Made by a program: the position numbers and the translations under genes
The notes under the pieces: generated by a model
The model's input: the letters and a program-made list of their open reading frames with translations, nothing else
Told to the model about the DNA's origin: nothing
The model's database searches: none
In this document: positions 8,244 to 16,828 of the stretch, one piece after another
How the letters are laid out: each line of letters begins with the position of its first letter
Numbering within the stretch: the stretch's first letter is position 1
DNA from: Ilumatobacteraceae bacterium
Lineage (GTDB): Bacteria; Actinomycetota; Acidimicrobiia; Acidimicrobiales; Ilumatobacteraceae
Direction of reading: 5' to 3'
Assembly: GCA_018401375.1 (NCBI GenBank)
Contig: JAGYKR010000010.1
Span: 1-64,000, forward strand
DNA: 64,000 bases

Positions 8244-8750
8244 TGGAGGTCGGTAAAAGGCCAATAACTGGCCGATCCCGGCGCCAAGCCCCAGCACGAG
8301 AACCACAACAGCTCCGAGCCAATCTGCGCGTTCCCACCCGAGAGCAGCATCGAGGCTGAAGCGTCCGGGTCCGCTCATTCCTACGGCGATCGCCAGCACG
8401 CCAATGGAGACCGTGTACTCCCAGCCGTTGTTATAGATAAAAAAGCCGTTGCTGCGATGGGCCGTCCACGTGGCTACCACCATCACCCCGAGGATCGCTG
8501 CCGCAGCGAGGGGAGTGAATAATCCGAGGGCCAAGAAAAGACCGGCGATGATCTCTGTGCCCGCTGCCATGCGTGCCTGAAGGCCAGGCCATTTCATCCC
8601 GATACCTGCAAACCAGCCCACCGTGCCCGCAATGCCCGAGCGCACCTTATTGAAGCCATGAATAGCGAAAAACACCCCGAAGATCACCCGCAGTACCAAG
8701 AGCGCGGTATCGATCTGGGGGGAGTTGGTATCAAGTGTCTGAGCAAACAT
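8232..8750 (-). CDS. DoxX family membrane protein
   Basis: 172 residues with four predicted membrane helices. LRVIFGVFFAIHGFNKV near the N-terminus and the following PGLQARMAAGTEIIAGLFLALGL segment (cut for length) match the DoxX core of small four-helix membrane proteins linked to quinone/thiosulfate oxidation or redox homeostasis. The actual role here is unknown. Stop codon TAA lies in a 13-nt tandem duplication. Confidence 0.85.
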   Translation of the reverse strand: MFAQTLDTNSPQIDTALLVLRVIFGVFFAIHGFNKVRSGIAGTVGWFAGIGMKWPGLQARMAAGTEIIAGLFLALGLFTPLAAAAILGVMVVATWTAHRSNGFFIYNNGWEYTVSIGVLAIAVGMSGPGRFSLDAALGWERADWLGAVVVLVLGLGAGIGQLLAFYRPPADQ

Positions 8751-8810
8751 GAGAACCCCAAGTTATCCGATACCGGATTTCACCTCGGTGGGCTGGCAAA
8801 GTTAGTGCTC

Positions 8811-10255
8811 ATGACCGACTATTCGTATTCCACCTTGATCGAGATGATTCGGGCCCTAGAGCGCCGCCAAGTGTCCAGCACAGAGCTCCTCCAACAGGCG
8901 ATCTCACGGGTGGAGCAACGTAACGATTCGATCAATGCCGTGGTGACCATGGATTCTGAGCGGGCTCTCGCCCGGGCCCGCTCGATTGATCAGGACCGGG
9001 CTGCAGGCCGACGAGTGGGAGCATTAGCGGGAATCCCGATGACCGTGAAGGACTCCTTGATGCTCGATGGCGTACGCACCACATCGGGAGCCCCGGAGCT
9101 CTCACAGTATGTGGCTGATCGCAATGCGGACTGTGTGAGCCGCCTCCTTGGGGCCGGTGCTGTGATCTTTGGCAAAACGAACCTGCCGATCTACGCCGGA
9201 GATGTGCAGAGCTTTAATGAAGTGTTCGGGACCACGAACAATCCGTGGGATCTGTCTCGCAGTTGCGGGGGATCATCGGGTGGGTCCGCCGCCGCAGTGG
9301 CCGCCGGATTCACTCCACTTGAGGTGGGAAGCGATATCGGAGGATCAATCCGCAATCCGGCGGGTATGTGCGTGTGGTGGGCCACAAGCCGAGCTACGGC
9401 TTGGTGTCGGCCCGTGGCCAAATCCCTGGCCCCCCAGGCACGTTGACTCAAGCAGACATCGCCGTGGTCGGCCCGCTAGCGCGCAGTGTGGCCGACTGTG
9501 AAATGGCCCTTGATCTGATGGTGGGGGCCGATGACTGGCACGCACCTGCGTGGTCTATTTCGGTGCCACCGGCTCGGCCCGGGATACCACGGGTAGCGGT
9601 ATGGGCAGATGATCCGGCATGTCCGGTGGACCCGGAGATTCGGATTGCCATCGAATCAGTGGCCGAACAACTCGCTGGTCTCGGCTGTCAGGTGGACGAA
9701 AATGCGCGACCAGCGGGCCTTGACTTCGCTAAGGCCGATGCTGTGTTCTCCCAGTTACTCGGATCGGCTCTGGCCGGAGGGTATTCACTGTCAGAGGTGG
9801 AGTCGATGGCCGAAAAGGTGGCTCGCGGGGAGCGGGTGGATGGAGAACTTGGCGTAGAAGGTGCCACCCTTCGGCATCGGGCGTGGCTGTCAGCCAATGA
9901 GCGACGCCTGCAAATGCGAGCCCGGTGGCGTGAGTTTTTCACTCGCTATGACGTTGTGCTCGCCCCGATCTCACCCACTGTGGCGATCCCGCATGACCAC
10001 AGCTTTCCGATGAGCCAACGCTGGATCGATGTGGCCGGAACCGCTCGGCCCTACACCGATCAAATGCGATGGATGGGAGTGTTCGGCGTGTCGTATCTGC
10101 CGGCCACCGCCGTGCCGATCGCTATTCACTCCACCGGCCTTCCGATCGGCCTGCAGGTAGTGGGGCCCTTCGCCGAGGACCGTACGGCGCTGAAGGTGGC
10201 GGCCCTCGTAGAGCAGGTCGCCGGAGGATTTAAGGTCCCCACCGGCTGGGCCTGA
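8811..10255 (+). pseudogene. Amidase-signature enzyme with a one-base frameshift near 9360
   Basis: The frame from ATG 8811 encodes an amidase N-terminal half up to [12 protein letters not shown]; the protein then continues in another frame ([20 protein letters not shown]) to the stop at 10255. Comparison with the intact paralogue at 15317-16768 shows that a single base is missing in CCGGCGGGTA around 9360-9361. The Ser-cisSer-Lys triad parts (PMTVKDS, GGSSGG, GSDIGGS) are all before the break and would be separated from the C-terminal half. If restored, about 481 residues. Either a recent null mutation or a sequencing/assembly error; codon use stays gene-like on both sides, so any inactivation is recent. 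Confidence 0.85.
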
Positions 10256-10267
10256 GGGTGGCTGGCG

Positions 10268-11551
10268 TCACCCGTGGGTGCGCAGCACGGCGAGTAACGC
10301 GTCGGCCAGCACCCCGATATCGGGATCCACAGGTATCAGGTTCGTGGACACCGCAAGGGTGATACCCAGTTCGGGGATCGTGAGCGCGTGGGACCTGAAC
10401 CCGGGCACGCCACCACCGTGGGAAAACACGGTGATCCCATCGATATCGCTGATGCTGATTCCGAGGCCGTAGTTCTGGCCGGGGACCAAGGTGGCGAACT
10501 CTGCGAGCGAGGCCTCGCTGAGGAGAGCACCCGAGAACAACGAGCGAATCACCCGGGCGATCTCAATGGCCTGAGCCTCGATGCCGCCACCGGTGAAAGG
10601 GGCAGAGGTCAACACCGCTTGGGGGAGCGCAGTCACATCGAGGTAGTCATCAACTGTGGCTTCAGCAAGGAATGGTGCAAGGGCCGGCAGAAAGGAGAAG
10701 GCCGCACGCAGTTCTCCGCTGACATAGCCTGACGCGACCATTTGGGGCGGGAACTCTTCGGGAGGGAGATAGATCGCGTCCGCACCCACCGGAGAAAACA
10801 ACATCTCCCTGAAGACCTCATGGGCGGGGCGGCCAGTGACCGCCTCAATCACGAGACCGGCGGCCACATGGCCGACCGTGTTATAGAGGTAACCGGCACC
10901 CGGGGTGTACCCAGGGCCACGCTCCACCGCCCAGCGGACAATTTCCTCGGGTTCAAACGGCTGGTCAAAGCGCGAACTGGCAAGGATGAAAAAACCCGGA
11001 TCAAAGGCGTATTCGGCAAATCCGTTGGTGTGGTTCAGGAGTTGGCGCACCGTTAACAACGGTCCATAATCCACGCCATCGCTCACATACCCGGTGGCCC
11101 AATCGGCCCCAAGATAGGTGGCCACCGGCTCATCGAGGTTGACGAGGCCCTGCTCGGCCAGCAACAGCACAACAGCGGAGGTCATCGGCTTGGTGATACT
11201 TGCGAAGCGCCAATAATCCTCCGGTGTGGCTTGGACGCCCGAGCGCAGATCGGAGGATCCGAAAGCCTCAGAGAGTTCGCTGCCATCGGGCAAAATCGCG
11301 GCGAGCGTGAGACCGGGCGCTCCGGTGGCGGTCATCCACTGCTCCACCTCGGCGGTGAGTAAGGAGACGAGTTCGGCGTCCGCGGCCTGCTGAGCGGGGA
11401 GCGTGGTGGTACTCGATGGCGGTGGCGCCGTGGAGGGTGAGACCGTGCTCTGGGGTGCCGCAGCCGTTGGGGTCTCGCTCGAACATGCAGCGAGCGGTGC
11501 AGCGAATGCAAAGGCCGTAATGACAAAGAGGTGGCGTGACCTGAAGTTCAT
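10268..11551 (-). CDS. Serine hydrolase / beta-lactamase-type (class C-like) lipoprotein
   Basis: 427 residues. The N-terminus is a lipoprotein signal with lipobox LAAC (Cys23), then a Ser/Thr/Pro-rich linker (about 30-55). The catalytic SxxK is S118-I-T-K121; HGGGVPGF near the C-terminus is the third family motif, and YLYN replaces the usual YxN. Probably an extracytoplasmic esterase, D,D-peptidase-like or other beta-lactamase-fold hydrolase rather than a true beta-lactamase. ATG 11551 overlaps the stop of the upstream CrtO-like gene by 4 bp (ATGA), which supports this start over the GTG at 11557. Confidence 0.85.
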   Translation of the reverse strand: MNFRSRHLFVITAFAFAAPLAACSSETPTAAAPQSTVSPSTAPPPSSTTTLPAQQAADAELVSLLTAEVEQWMTATGAPGLTLAAILPDGSELSEAFGSSDLRSGVQATPEDYWRFASITKPMTSAVVLLLAEQGLVNLDEPVATYLGADWATGYVSDGVDYGPLLTVRQLLNHTNGFAEYAFDPGFFILASSRFDQPFEPEEIVRWAVERGPGYTPGAGYLYNTVGHVAAGLVIEAVTGRPAHEVFREMLFSPVGADAIYLPPEEFPPQMVASGYVSGELRAAFSFLPALAPFLAEATVDDYLDVTALPQAVLTSAPFTGGGIEAQAIEIARVIRSLFSGALLSEASLAEFATLVPGQNYGLGISISDIDGITVFSHGGGVPGFRSHALTIPELGITLAVSTNLIPVDPDIGVLADALLAVLRTHG

Positions 11552-12078
11552 TGCCACACGCTACGTCGCTCGAGGATCGCTTCGATGCGGGCTCGGTTAT
11601 AACGCAGAACAGCGATGAACGGGAGGCTGGCCGCAAGACCGGCGAGGACAGCCATGCCTAGCAGCCATCCAGAATTCCAAAGTGCGAATAGTGGGGTGGC
11701 AGCGAGGATGCTCCAGTGGGTCAGTTCCCCCCGTCGGCATTCGTTAGCAAACCACTGCAAAGAGAGACGATCATGGCCGGGGAGTTGCCGCTTGCTGAAC
11801 GCCCCGAACCAGGCGCCGGTCTCGGGAAGGTGGTCCTTCCAGGTTTTGATCCGCATTTGCCGTTCATACCAGAGGCCAGAAGCCTCAAAATCACGAATCC
11901 GTAAGATTCCGAGCTGTTGGGCAAGATCGATTTCGGGCCGCCTTCTGTACCACCATCCGCTGCCGAAGCCCCACAAAGTCCAGGCGAAGGCATTCAGCAC
12001 AAAGGCTGCTGAGGAGGAGAACGAAAACGTGATCAACACCGTGCAACAAGAGCCTTTCGTGACCGGGCGGCAACGCAC
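11548..12078 (-). CDS. CrtO-like acyltransferase (glycosyl-4,4'-diaponeurosporenoate acyltransferase family)
   Basis: 176 residues. LWYERQMRIKTWKDHLPETG, GAFSKRQLPG and RRGELTHW followed by a hydrophobic hairpin and LRYNRARIEAIL are the pattern I associate with the small membrane acyltransferases of the CrtO family, which acylate the glucose of staphyloxanthin in Staphylococcus. No carotenoid gene lies nearby, so the acceptor is unknown; an acyl glycolipid is possible. About three hydrophobic segments. The GTG at 12078 lies inside one arm of a 10-bp inverted repeat; an in-frame GTG at 12039 is an alternative start. Stop overlaps the lipoprotein gene start (ATGA). Confidence 0.62.
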   Translation of the reverse strand: MRCRPVTKGSCCTVLITFSFSSSAAFVLNAFAWTLWGFGSGWWYRRRPEIDLAQQLGILRIRDFEASGLWYERQMRIKTWKDHLPETGAWFGAFSKRQLPGHDRLSLQWFANECRRGELTHWSILAATPLFALWNSGWLLGMAVLAGLAASLPFIAVLRYNRARIEAILERRSVWQ

Positions 12079-12115
12079 CGATCGGGATGTCTCAAAGATA
12101 GCGCCTCGGTGCGTT
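12072..12115 (-). other. Perfect 10-bp inverted repeat between VOC and CrtO-like genes
   Basis: AACGCACCGA at 12072-12081 and TCGGTGCGTT at 12106-12115 are perfect complements with a 24-nt spacer. One arm overlaps the VOC gene stop and the other the GTG at 12078; the spacer contains TATCTT (12095-12100, minus strand), a possible -10 box. It could be an operator around that promoter or an mRNA hairpin. Confidence 0.55.
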
Positions 12116-12540
12116 CAGGAGGCCGAGGAGTGGACGAACTCCACGATATTGCGGTCGGGATCCTCCACCATTGCGATGCTCACCCCGGGTCGAATCTCGC
12201 GCAGTGGCAGGACCACCGTCACGCCTGCTGCTTCGCACGCCTCAAGAATCTCAGCGATATTGGTGGCATGGATCGTCAGATAACGCAGGCCCGTGGCTGC
12301 CGGGATGCCCCCAGGCACAGCGCAATGCTCAGGGATCTGCTCATAAGCAACGAGTTTGATCAGTGAATCACCGCAGCGGAGGCGATGCATCGTGCCGCCA
12401 CCACCCACGGGCATCGGGATGTCGCCCTCGTGGACGAGGCCGAGCACATCTCGATAAAAAGCTAACGAACGCGGTCCGTTAGCTACGACGATTCCAAGAT
12501 CAAGGGCGCTGCGCTGAAAGGTAATTGTCACGTCGCCCAC
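12115..12540 (-). CDS. VOC superfamily (glyoxalase/dioxygenase fold) protein
   Basis: 141 residues with two beta-alpha-beta-beta-beta modules. ALDLGIVVANGPRSLAFYRDVLGL is the first-module start (cut: LDLGIVVANGPRSLAFYRDV) and MVEDPDRNIVEFV the second-module end with the metal-ligand Glu. Members bind a metal and act as lyases, dioxygenases or resistance proteins; the substrate is unknown. Starts at GTG 12540 or the in-frame GTG at 12531, the latter preceded by TACGGT at a leaderless-type distance. Same strand as the SDR and CrtO-like genes. Confidence 0.8.
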   Translation of the reverse strand: MGDVTITFQRSALDLGIVVANGPRSLAFYRDVLGLVHEGDIPMPVGGGGTMHRLRCGDSLIKLVAYEQIPEHCAVPGGIPAATGLRYLTIHATNIAEILEACEAAGVTVVLPLREIRPGVSIAMVEDPDRNIVEFVHSSAS

Positions 12541-12558
12541 CGTAGTGGAAATGGTCCG

Positions 12559-12578
12559 GTAGTCGGATCAACGACTAC
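12559..12578 (-). terminator. Stem-loop after the SDR gene, possible terminator
   Basis: GTAGTCG (12559-12565) and CGACTAC (12572-12578) form a perfect 7-bp stem with a 6-nt loop, 24 bp past the SDR stop and before the VOC start. There is no following U tract on the minus strand, so termination is only a possibility. Confidence 0.35.
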
Positions 12579-12601
12579 GCCGCCCCCTGCGAGGTATGTG
12601 T

Positions 12602-13384
12602 TCAGTTCAGCGTGGAGATGCCACCATCCACAGGGATCACCGCTCCCGTGATGTACGCCCCAGCCCTGCTCGCGAGGAAGATCACAGTGCCGGCCACATC
12701 TTCGGGTGATCCGATCCGGCCGCGTGGATTGGCGGCCTCCACTTGCTTGCGGTCCTCCGGATCGGCGAGTCGGTACGCCATCATTTTGGATTCGAAAGGT
12801 CCCGGCGCGATGGAGTTAACGGTGATGTGTTCACCGACCACAAAGCGACCGAGATGTCGCGCCAGCATGTGGATACCCGCCTTGGACGCCGAATACGAGA
12901 AGTTGTCGCCCACGGGAACTCTCAGGCCGTCGATCGATCCGATCATGATCACCCGGGACGGATCTGCGTGCGTGGCGCCCACCTTGAGCTGGGGAAGGAG
13001 AGCCTGAGTCAACATGAACGGTGCTTTCAGATTGATGTCAAGCACCTTGGAGAAACCGTGGTCGGGGAACTCGCCGAGCGGGGCACCCCATGCGGCACCG
13101 GCATTGTTCACGAGGATGTCAACGCGATCCTCATAGGTCAAGAACGTAGTCATGAATGAGGCGAGTCCCTCCTCGGTGGACAGGTCCGCAGGAATCGATA
13201 CGCAATGACCGAATGCGCTGAGTGCGGCGGCGGTGGCATCGCAGGCCTCCGCCTTACGGGCGGTGATGTAGGTCCGGACACCATTGGCGACGAGACCGGT
13301 GGCAATCATTTCGCCGATACCGCGCGAGCCGCCGGTCACGATTGCGACCTTGCCGTCGAGGGAGAAGAGTTCGTTGATCTGCAT
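12602..13384 (-). CDS. Short-chain dehydrogenase/reductase
   Basis: 260 residues. Nucleotide motif TGGSRGIGE, structural NNAG, catalytic Ser region (IGSIDG) and YSASK, then PxDGG near the C-terminus: classical SDR. The N-terminus MQINELFSLDGKVAIVTGG is that of the bacterial RhlG/FabG-like branch. Substrate unknown. The start at 13384 is supported by CATGAT exactly 6 nt upstream; an upstream in-frame ATG at 13450 would add 22 atypical residues. Confidence 0.87.
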   Translation of the reverse strand: MQINELFSLDGKVAIVTGGSRGIGEMIATGLVANGVRTYITARKAEACDATAAALSAFGHCVSIPADLSTEEGLASFMTTFLTYEDRVDILVNNAGAAWGAPLGEFPDHGFSKVLDINLKAPFMLTQALLPQLKVGATHADPSRVIMIGSIDGLRVPVGDNFSYSASKAGIHMLARHLGRFVVGEHITVNSIAPGPFESKMMAYRLADPEDRKQVEAANPRGRIGSPEDVAGTVIFLASRAGAYITGAVIPVDGGISTLN

Positions 13385-13390
13385 CTCCAG

Positions 13391-13396
13391 ATCATG
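13391..13396 (-). promoter_or_regulatory. -10-like box CATGAT of the SDR gene
   Basis: CATGAT on the minus strand with exactly 6 nt to the ATG at 13384. It decides the start of the SDR gene. Confidence 0.42.
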
Positions 13397-13482
13397 GCTG
13401 ATCAGGCGATGCGCGCCTCGGGTCGGCGCGCCGAGCGATTCATGGCGCACGAAGCGCTTCGGACCGCCGCGCCGATGTGTGT

Positions 13483-13488
13483 CAGGCT
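13483..13488 (+). promoter_or_regulatory. -10-like box CAGGCT of the phosphodiesterase gene
   Basis: CAGGCT, 6 nt, ATG 13495, no Shine-Dalgarno. Confidence 0.42.
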
Positions 13489-13494
13489 AAAACC

Positions 13495-14352
13495 ATGTTG
13501 ATCGCCCATATCACCGACTTTCATGTCCGGGGCCGAGGTGAGCTCATGGGAGGCCACATCCCTACCGATGCTCTGCTCGCCGCCACGGTGCGCACGCTGA
13601 ACGCAATGGACCCCGCGCCGGATCTCGTGGTGGGTACCGGAGATCTGGTGAACGATGGGGATCGGCCGGGCGGGGCAGAGGACCAATACCAGAACCTGGC
13701 GACCATCCTGGGCGAGTTGACGCTGCCCACCCTTCTGATCCCCGGCAATCACGACGATCGCGCTCAGATGCGCTCTCTGCTTGGCGCGTATCTGCCGGAT
13801 ATGGCTGTGGTGACTGACCACCATCCCGACCCGTCAGCGCAAGCGTTGCTGAACTACGAGGTGGACTCTTATCCGGTGCGGATCATTGCGCTGGACACCA
13901 CGATCCCTGGGGTTCATCACGGCGAGATTGGTAGCAGCCAACTGGTGTGGCTCAGGGATCGTTTAGAAGAACAACCCGATCGACCAACGGTCATCATTCA
14001 GCATCATCCACCCTTTGCCACCGGCATTGAGTTCATGGACGAGATGGGGCTTCGTGATGCACAGGATCTGGAGCAGACGCTCCGGCCACATGCCCAGGTG
14101 ATCGGTGTGCTGTGCGGCCATCTGCATCGTTCGATCGTCGCTCGGTTCGCGCAGACTTTGGCGATCACTGCGCCGTCCTCGGGAGCACAGTTAGCGCTTC
14201 GGCTCAACGGCGAAAAATTTCGATACTCCTCTGAAGCACCAGCGATTGCACTGCATTTGTGGGCGCCAGAAGATCCGTATCGACTCCGCAGTCATGTGGT
14301 GGCCGTGGATGAAGGCGAGATTTGGATGCCCGATTGGGTCAGAACTCGATGA
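13495..14352 (+). CDS. Metallophosphoesterase, class III cyclic-nucleotide phosphodiesterase (CpdA-like)
   Basis: 285 residues. All five metal-site motifs are present in order: DFH (D8, H10), GDLVNDG, GNHDD, HHPP and GHLH. The GNHDD and HHPPF arrangement matches the CpdA/Rv0805-type family, which hydrolyses cyclic nucleotides or related phosphodiesters. Whether cAMP is the real substrate is not shown. The 3' end overlaps the convergent oxidoreductase by 14 bp. Confidence 0.87.
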   Translation: MLIAHITDFHVRGRGELMGGHIPTDALLAATVRTLNAMDPAPDLVVGTGDLVNDGDRPGGAEDQYQNLATILGELTLPTLLIPGNHDDRAQMRSLLGAYLPDMAVVTDHHPDPSAQALLNYEVDSYPVRIIALDTTIPGVHHGEIGSSQLVWLRDRLEEQPDRPTVIIQHHPPFATGIEFMDEMGLRDAQDLEQTLRPHAQVIGVLCGHLHRSIVARFAQTLAITAPSSGAQLALRLNGEKFRYSSEAPAIALHLWAPEDPYRLRSHVVAVDEGEIWMPDWVRTR

Positions 14353-15277
14353 CGAGTCGACCGCGCACCCCGCCTGCTTCAAGCAGTGCGTGAGCCTTTG
14401 CGGCCTGCTCAGCGGGGAAGGTGGCCGCCACGCGCATGCTGAGTTGGCCTGTTTCCGCTAGGGAACGAATGTGATCAAGCTGATCCCTGGCTTCGATGTA
14501 ACTACGAACCCACACCTGATGAAGGGTGATTCCACGTGGAGCATCGGCCTGAAAACCACGAACGGTCCCAAAGCCACCACCATCGCGCACACATCCAAAG
14601 AGTTGTTCGTTTTGGACCGACCCGTCAGCCACAGCATCAACACCGCCCGGACGGTGTTCGAGGATGCGCTCGGCCACATCAGGTCCGCGGGTCACCACAA
14701 CATCAGCGCCAAGGGAGGTCACGAGATCTCGATCAGCGTCGGAGGCATCTGCGATCACTCGCAATCCGGCCGCCTTGGCGAGTTGGACCATGTAGCCACC
14801 GTAGGCGCCGGCTGCGCCGGTGACCGCAAGAGTCGCGTCGGGTGCGAGGTTCAACATGTCTAAGGTCAACTGCGCAGTCAACGCGTTCATCGGCAAGGAA
14901 CAGGCCTCAGCGTGGCTGGATCCTGCCGGCGCCAAAGTCACCGACCGGGCGGGTAGTGCGAGGTATTCGCTGTACGCCCCATGGCTGCCAGAGGGCAACA
15001 CGATGGCCATGACGCGGTCTCCTACAACGAGATCGGTAACGGTGTCCGGGCCGATGGCGGCCACCAGGCCAGCGGCGTCCATGCCGGGGACATACGGCCA
15101 CGGATCCTTACTTTGGGTATCGGCTCGGGCCCCATTACGGACATAGGTGTCGGTGGGATTGACCGCAGCGGCGTACACCCGAATCAGAATCTGGCCAGGG
15201 CCAGCGATCGGATCAGGGAGTTCCACCACCTCGAGTGCCTCAGGTCCGCCATAACTGTTCACTCCAACTGCACGCAT
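14339..15277 (-). CDS. Zinc-less medium-chain dehydrogenase, quinone oxidoreductase-like
   Basis: 312 residues. GPGQILIRVYAAAVNPTDTYVR is the N-terminal GroES-like pattern (cut: LIRVYAAAVNPTDTYVRNG) of quinone oxidoreductases, TGAAGAYGGYMVQLAKAAG the NADPH Rossmann motif, and GVRGRLVIEF the typical C-terminus. No zinc-ligand Cys cluster. Likely NADPH-dependent reduction of quinones or alkenals. Start at ATG 15277, with TACTGT 7 nt upstream, divergent from the amidase. Confidence 0.87.
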   Translation of the reverse strand: MRAVGVNSYGGPEALEVVELPDPIAGPGQILIRVYAAAVNPTDTYVRNGARADTQSKDPWPYVPGMDAAGLVAAIGPDTVTDLVVGDRVMAIVLPSGSHGAYSEYLALPARSVTLAPAGSSHAEACSLPMNALTAQLTLDMLNLAPDATLAVTGAAGAYGGYMVQLAKAAGLRVIADASDADRDLVTSLGADVVVTRGPDVAERILEHRPGGVDAVADGSVQNEQLFGCVRDGGGFGTVRGFQADAPRGITLHQVWVRSYIEARDQLDHIRSLAETGQLSMRVAATFPAEQAAKAHALLEAGGVRGRLVIEF

Positions 15278-15283
15278 GCCGTT

Positions 15284-15311
15284 CACAGTACAGCGGTGTC
15301 GCAGTACTGTG
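15284..15311. promoter_or_regulatory. Divergent promoter pair forming a palindrome (TACTGT on both strands)
   Basis: TACTGT on the plus strand (15305-15310) lies 6 nt before the amidase ATG 15317; its exact complement ACAGTA (15285-15290) reads TACTGT on the minus strand 7 nt before the oxidoreductase ATG 15277. With flanking C and G the two boxes form CACAGTA-N14-TACTGTG. Both promoters share the 14 bp between, so simultaneous polymerase binding is unlikely. Confidence 0.55.
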
Positions 15312-15316
15312 AGGCG

Positions 15317-16768
15317 ATGACTGGGGAACTGCACTGGATGTCGGCGACCGCACTCGCAGCGGGGATCGCAGCGGGGGAAATCTCAAGCCTCGAAGCGCTC
15401 GAGCACTTTGTGGATCGGATCGCCGAACGTGACGGACCAATCAATGCGGTGGTGCAGTGGGACCTCGATCGGGCCCGAGCAACCGCTCAGCGTGCCGATG
15501 CAATGGTCCGTGACGGCACTCCGCTCGGTCCGCTGCACGGGGTGCCGATGACGATCAAGGATTCTTTTCAAACGATTGGGTGTATCACCACCTCGGGAGC
15601 GCCAGAACTCGCCGATTTCGTACCGGAGGTGGATGCGGCGCCGGTGGCCCGACTGCGAGAGGCCGGTGCAGTGATCTTTGCCAAAACAAACCTGCCGATC
15701 TACGCAGGAGACCTTCAGAGCTATAACTCGGTGTACGGCACAACGAACAATCCCCATGGTCTCGATCGCACACCGGGCGGCTCGAGCGGCGGCTCGGCGG
15801 CGGCTTTAGCGATGGGGTTCACCCCCTTAGAACTCGGTAGTGACATCGGCGGTTCAATCCGGGTACCGGCCCATTACTGCGGTGTGATGGGCCACAAATC
15901 TTCCTTTGGGATCGTCCCCGCACACGGACAGATTCCGGGTCCTCCCGGATCTTTGAGCCAGGCTGATCTGGCGGTGGCCGGTCCGATGGCGCGTCACGCA
16001 GAGGATCTCGCCACGGCCCTCCGGGTCATCTCCGGGCCAGACCGGTGGGATGCGGCGGCCTGGAGGCTCGAGATGCCGGAGCCACTGCATACGAGTCTCG
16101 GGGATCTGCGGATCGCAGCCTGGATCGATGACGACTACTGCTCCGTGGATGCCGACACGAGGACCGCGATTTACGGGGCGGTATCGGCTCTGCGCGCCGC
16201 CGGCGCCACCGTGGACACCGAGGCCAGACCCCAGATCACCTTGGCCAAAATGAGTGAGATTTTCACGTCATTGCTGTATCTCGCTTTGTCGGGAGGCCAC
16301 GATCGGGCCAAGATCGAAAAGATGGCGGCAGCGGTCGGGGAAGACCAAATGAGCCATGTGAAACGAGTGACAGCGGGCCGTCACCGGGAATGGCTGACCG
16401 TGCATGAGCGACGCCTACAGATGCGGGCCCGGTGGGAGGAGTTCTTCCAGGACTTCGATGTGATTGTGATGCCGGTCCACCCGCGCGCCGCAATCGCACA
16501 CGATCACAGCGAGCCGATGTGGCAACGACGGGTGATGATCGGACAGGAGCAGCGCTCCTACGCCGATCTGTTCGGTTGGATCGGACCAGCCGGAGCGGGC
16601 TACTTGCCATCCACAGTGGTGCCGGTGGGCCGTGACAGCGATGGGATGCCGATCGGGGTGCAGGTGGTCGGGCCGTATCTGAACGATCTCCGCACGATTT
16701 CGGTTGCGGGGATGCTGAGCGATCTACTCGGTGGGTGCCCGCAACCGGCCCTCGCCCTCGATTCCTGA
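15317..16768 (+). CDS. Amidase-signature family amidase (intact paralogue of the frameshifted gene)
   Basis: 483 residues. Catalytic Lys in PMTIKDS, cis-Ser in GGSSGG and nucleophile Ser in GSDIGGS, giving the Ser-cisSer-Lys triad. Closely similar along its whole length to the broken amidase at 8811-10255, including GHxQIPGPPGxL and QMRARWEEFF. It hydrolyses an amide, probably of a small carboxylic acid amide; substrate unknown. Start fixed by TACTGT 6 nt upstream. A cluster of short repeats follows the stop. Confidence 0.9.
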   Translation: MTGELHWMSATALAAGIAAGEISSLEALEHFVDRIAERDGPINAVVQWDLDRARATAQRADAMVRDGTPLGPLHGVPMTIKDSFQTIGCITTSGAPELADFVPEVDAAPVARLREAGAVIFAKTNLPIYAGDLQSYNSVYGTTNNPHGLDRTPGGSSGGSAAALAMGFTPLELGSDIGGSIRVPAHYCGVMGHKSSFGIVPAHGQIPGPPGSLSQADLAVAGPMARHAEDLATALRVISGPDRWDAAAWRLEMPEPLHTSLGDLRIAAWIDDDYCSVDADTRTAIYGAVSALRAAGATVDTEARPQITLAKMSEIFTSLLYLALSGGHDRAKIEKMAAAVGEDQMSHVKRVTAGRHREWLTVHERRLQMRARWEEFFQDFDVIVMPVHPRAAIAHDHSEPMWQRRVMIGQEQRSYADLFGWIGPAGAGYLPSTVVPVGRDSDGMPIGVQVVGPYLNDLRTISVAGMLSDLLGGCPQPALALDS

Positions 16769-16805
16769 TCGAGTTCCGCCTCGAGTTCCGGCCCGAGATC
16801 CGGCC
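16769..16805. repeat. Tandem repeat, 12-13-nt unit x3, just after the amidase stop
   Basis: Three imperfect copies of TCGAGTTCCGGCC-type sequence (16769-16780, 16781-16793, 16794-16805) begin directly after the TGA at 16766-16768. Confidence 0.7.
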
Positions 16806-16828
16806 CGATGCAACCCGGGGATCTTCAT

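Noticed and set aside
8811-10255. Second selenoprotein or programmed frameshift in the amidase
   Set aside because: The break is a change of frame at a non-slippery CCGGCGGG, not an in-frame TGA; a plain one-base loss explains it.
10268-11551. Antibiotic-resistance beta-lactamase
   Set aside because: SxxK and HxG motifs place it in the broad serine-hydrolase family, but the YxN motif is imperfect and nothing supports antibiotic hydrolysis.
12559-12578. Strong rho-independent terminator
   Set aside because: The 7-bp stem is real, but no U tract follows, so only a weak call was kept.
14981-15316. Upstream extension of the amidase frame to ATG 14981
   Set aside because: It overlaps the oxidoreductase gene on the other strand and the promoter pair; the family N-terminus starts at 15317.
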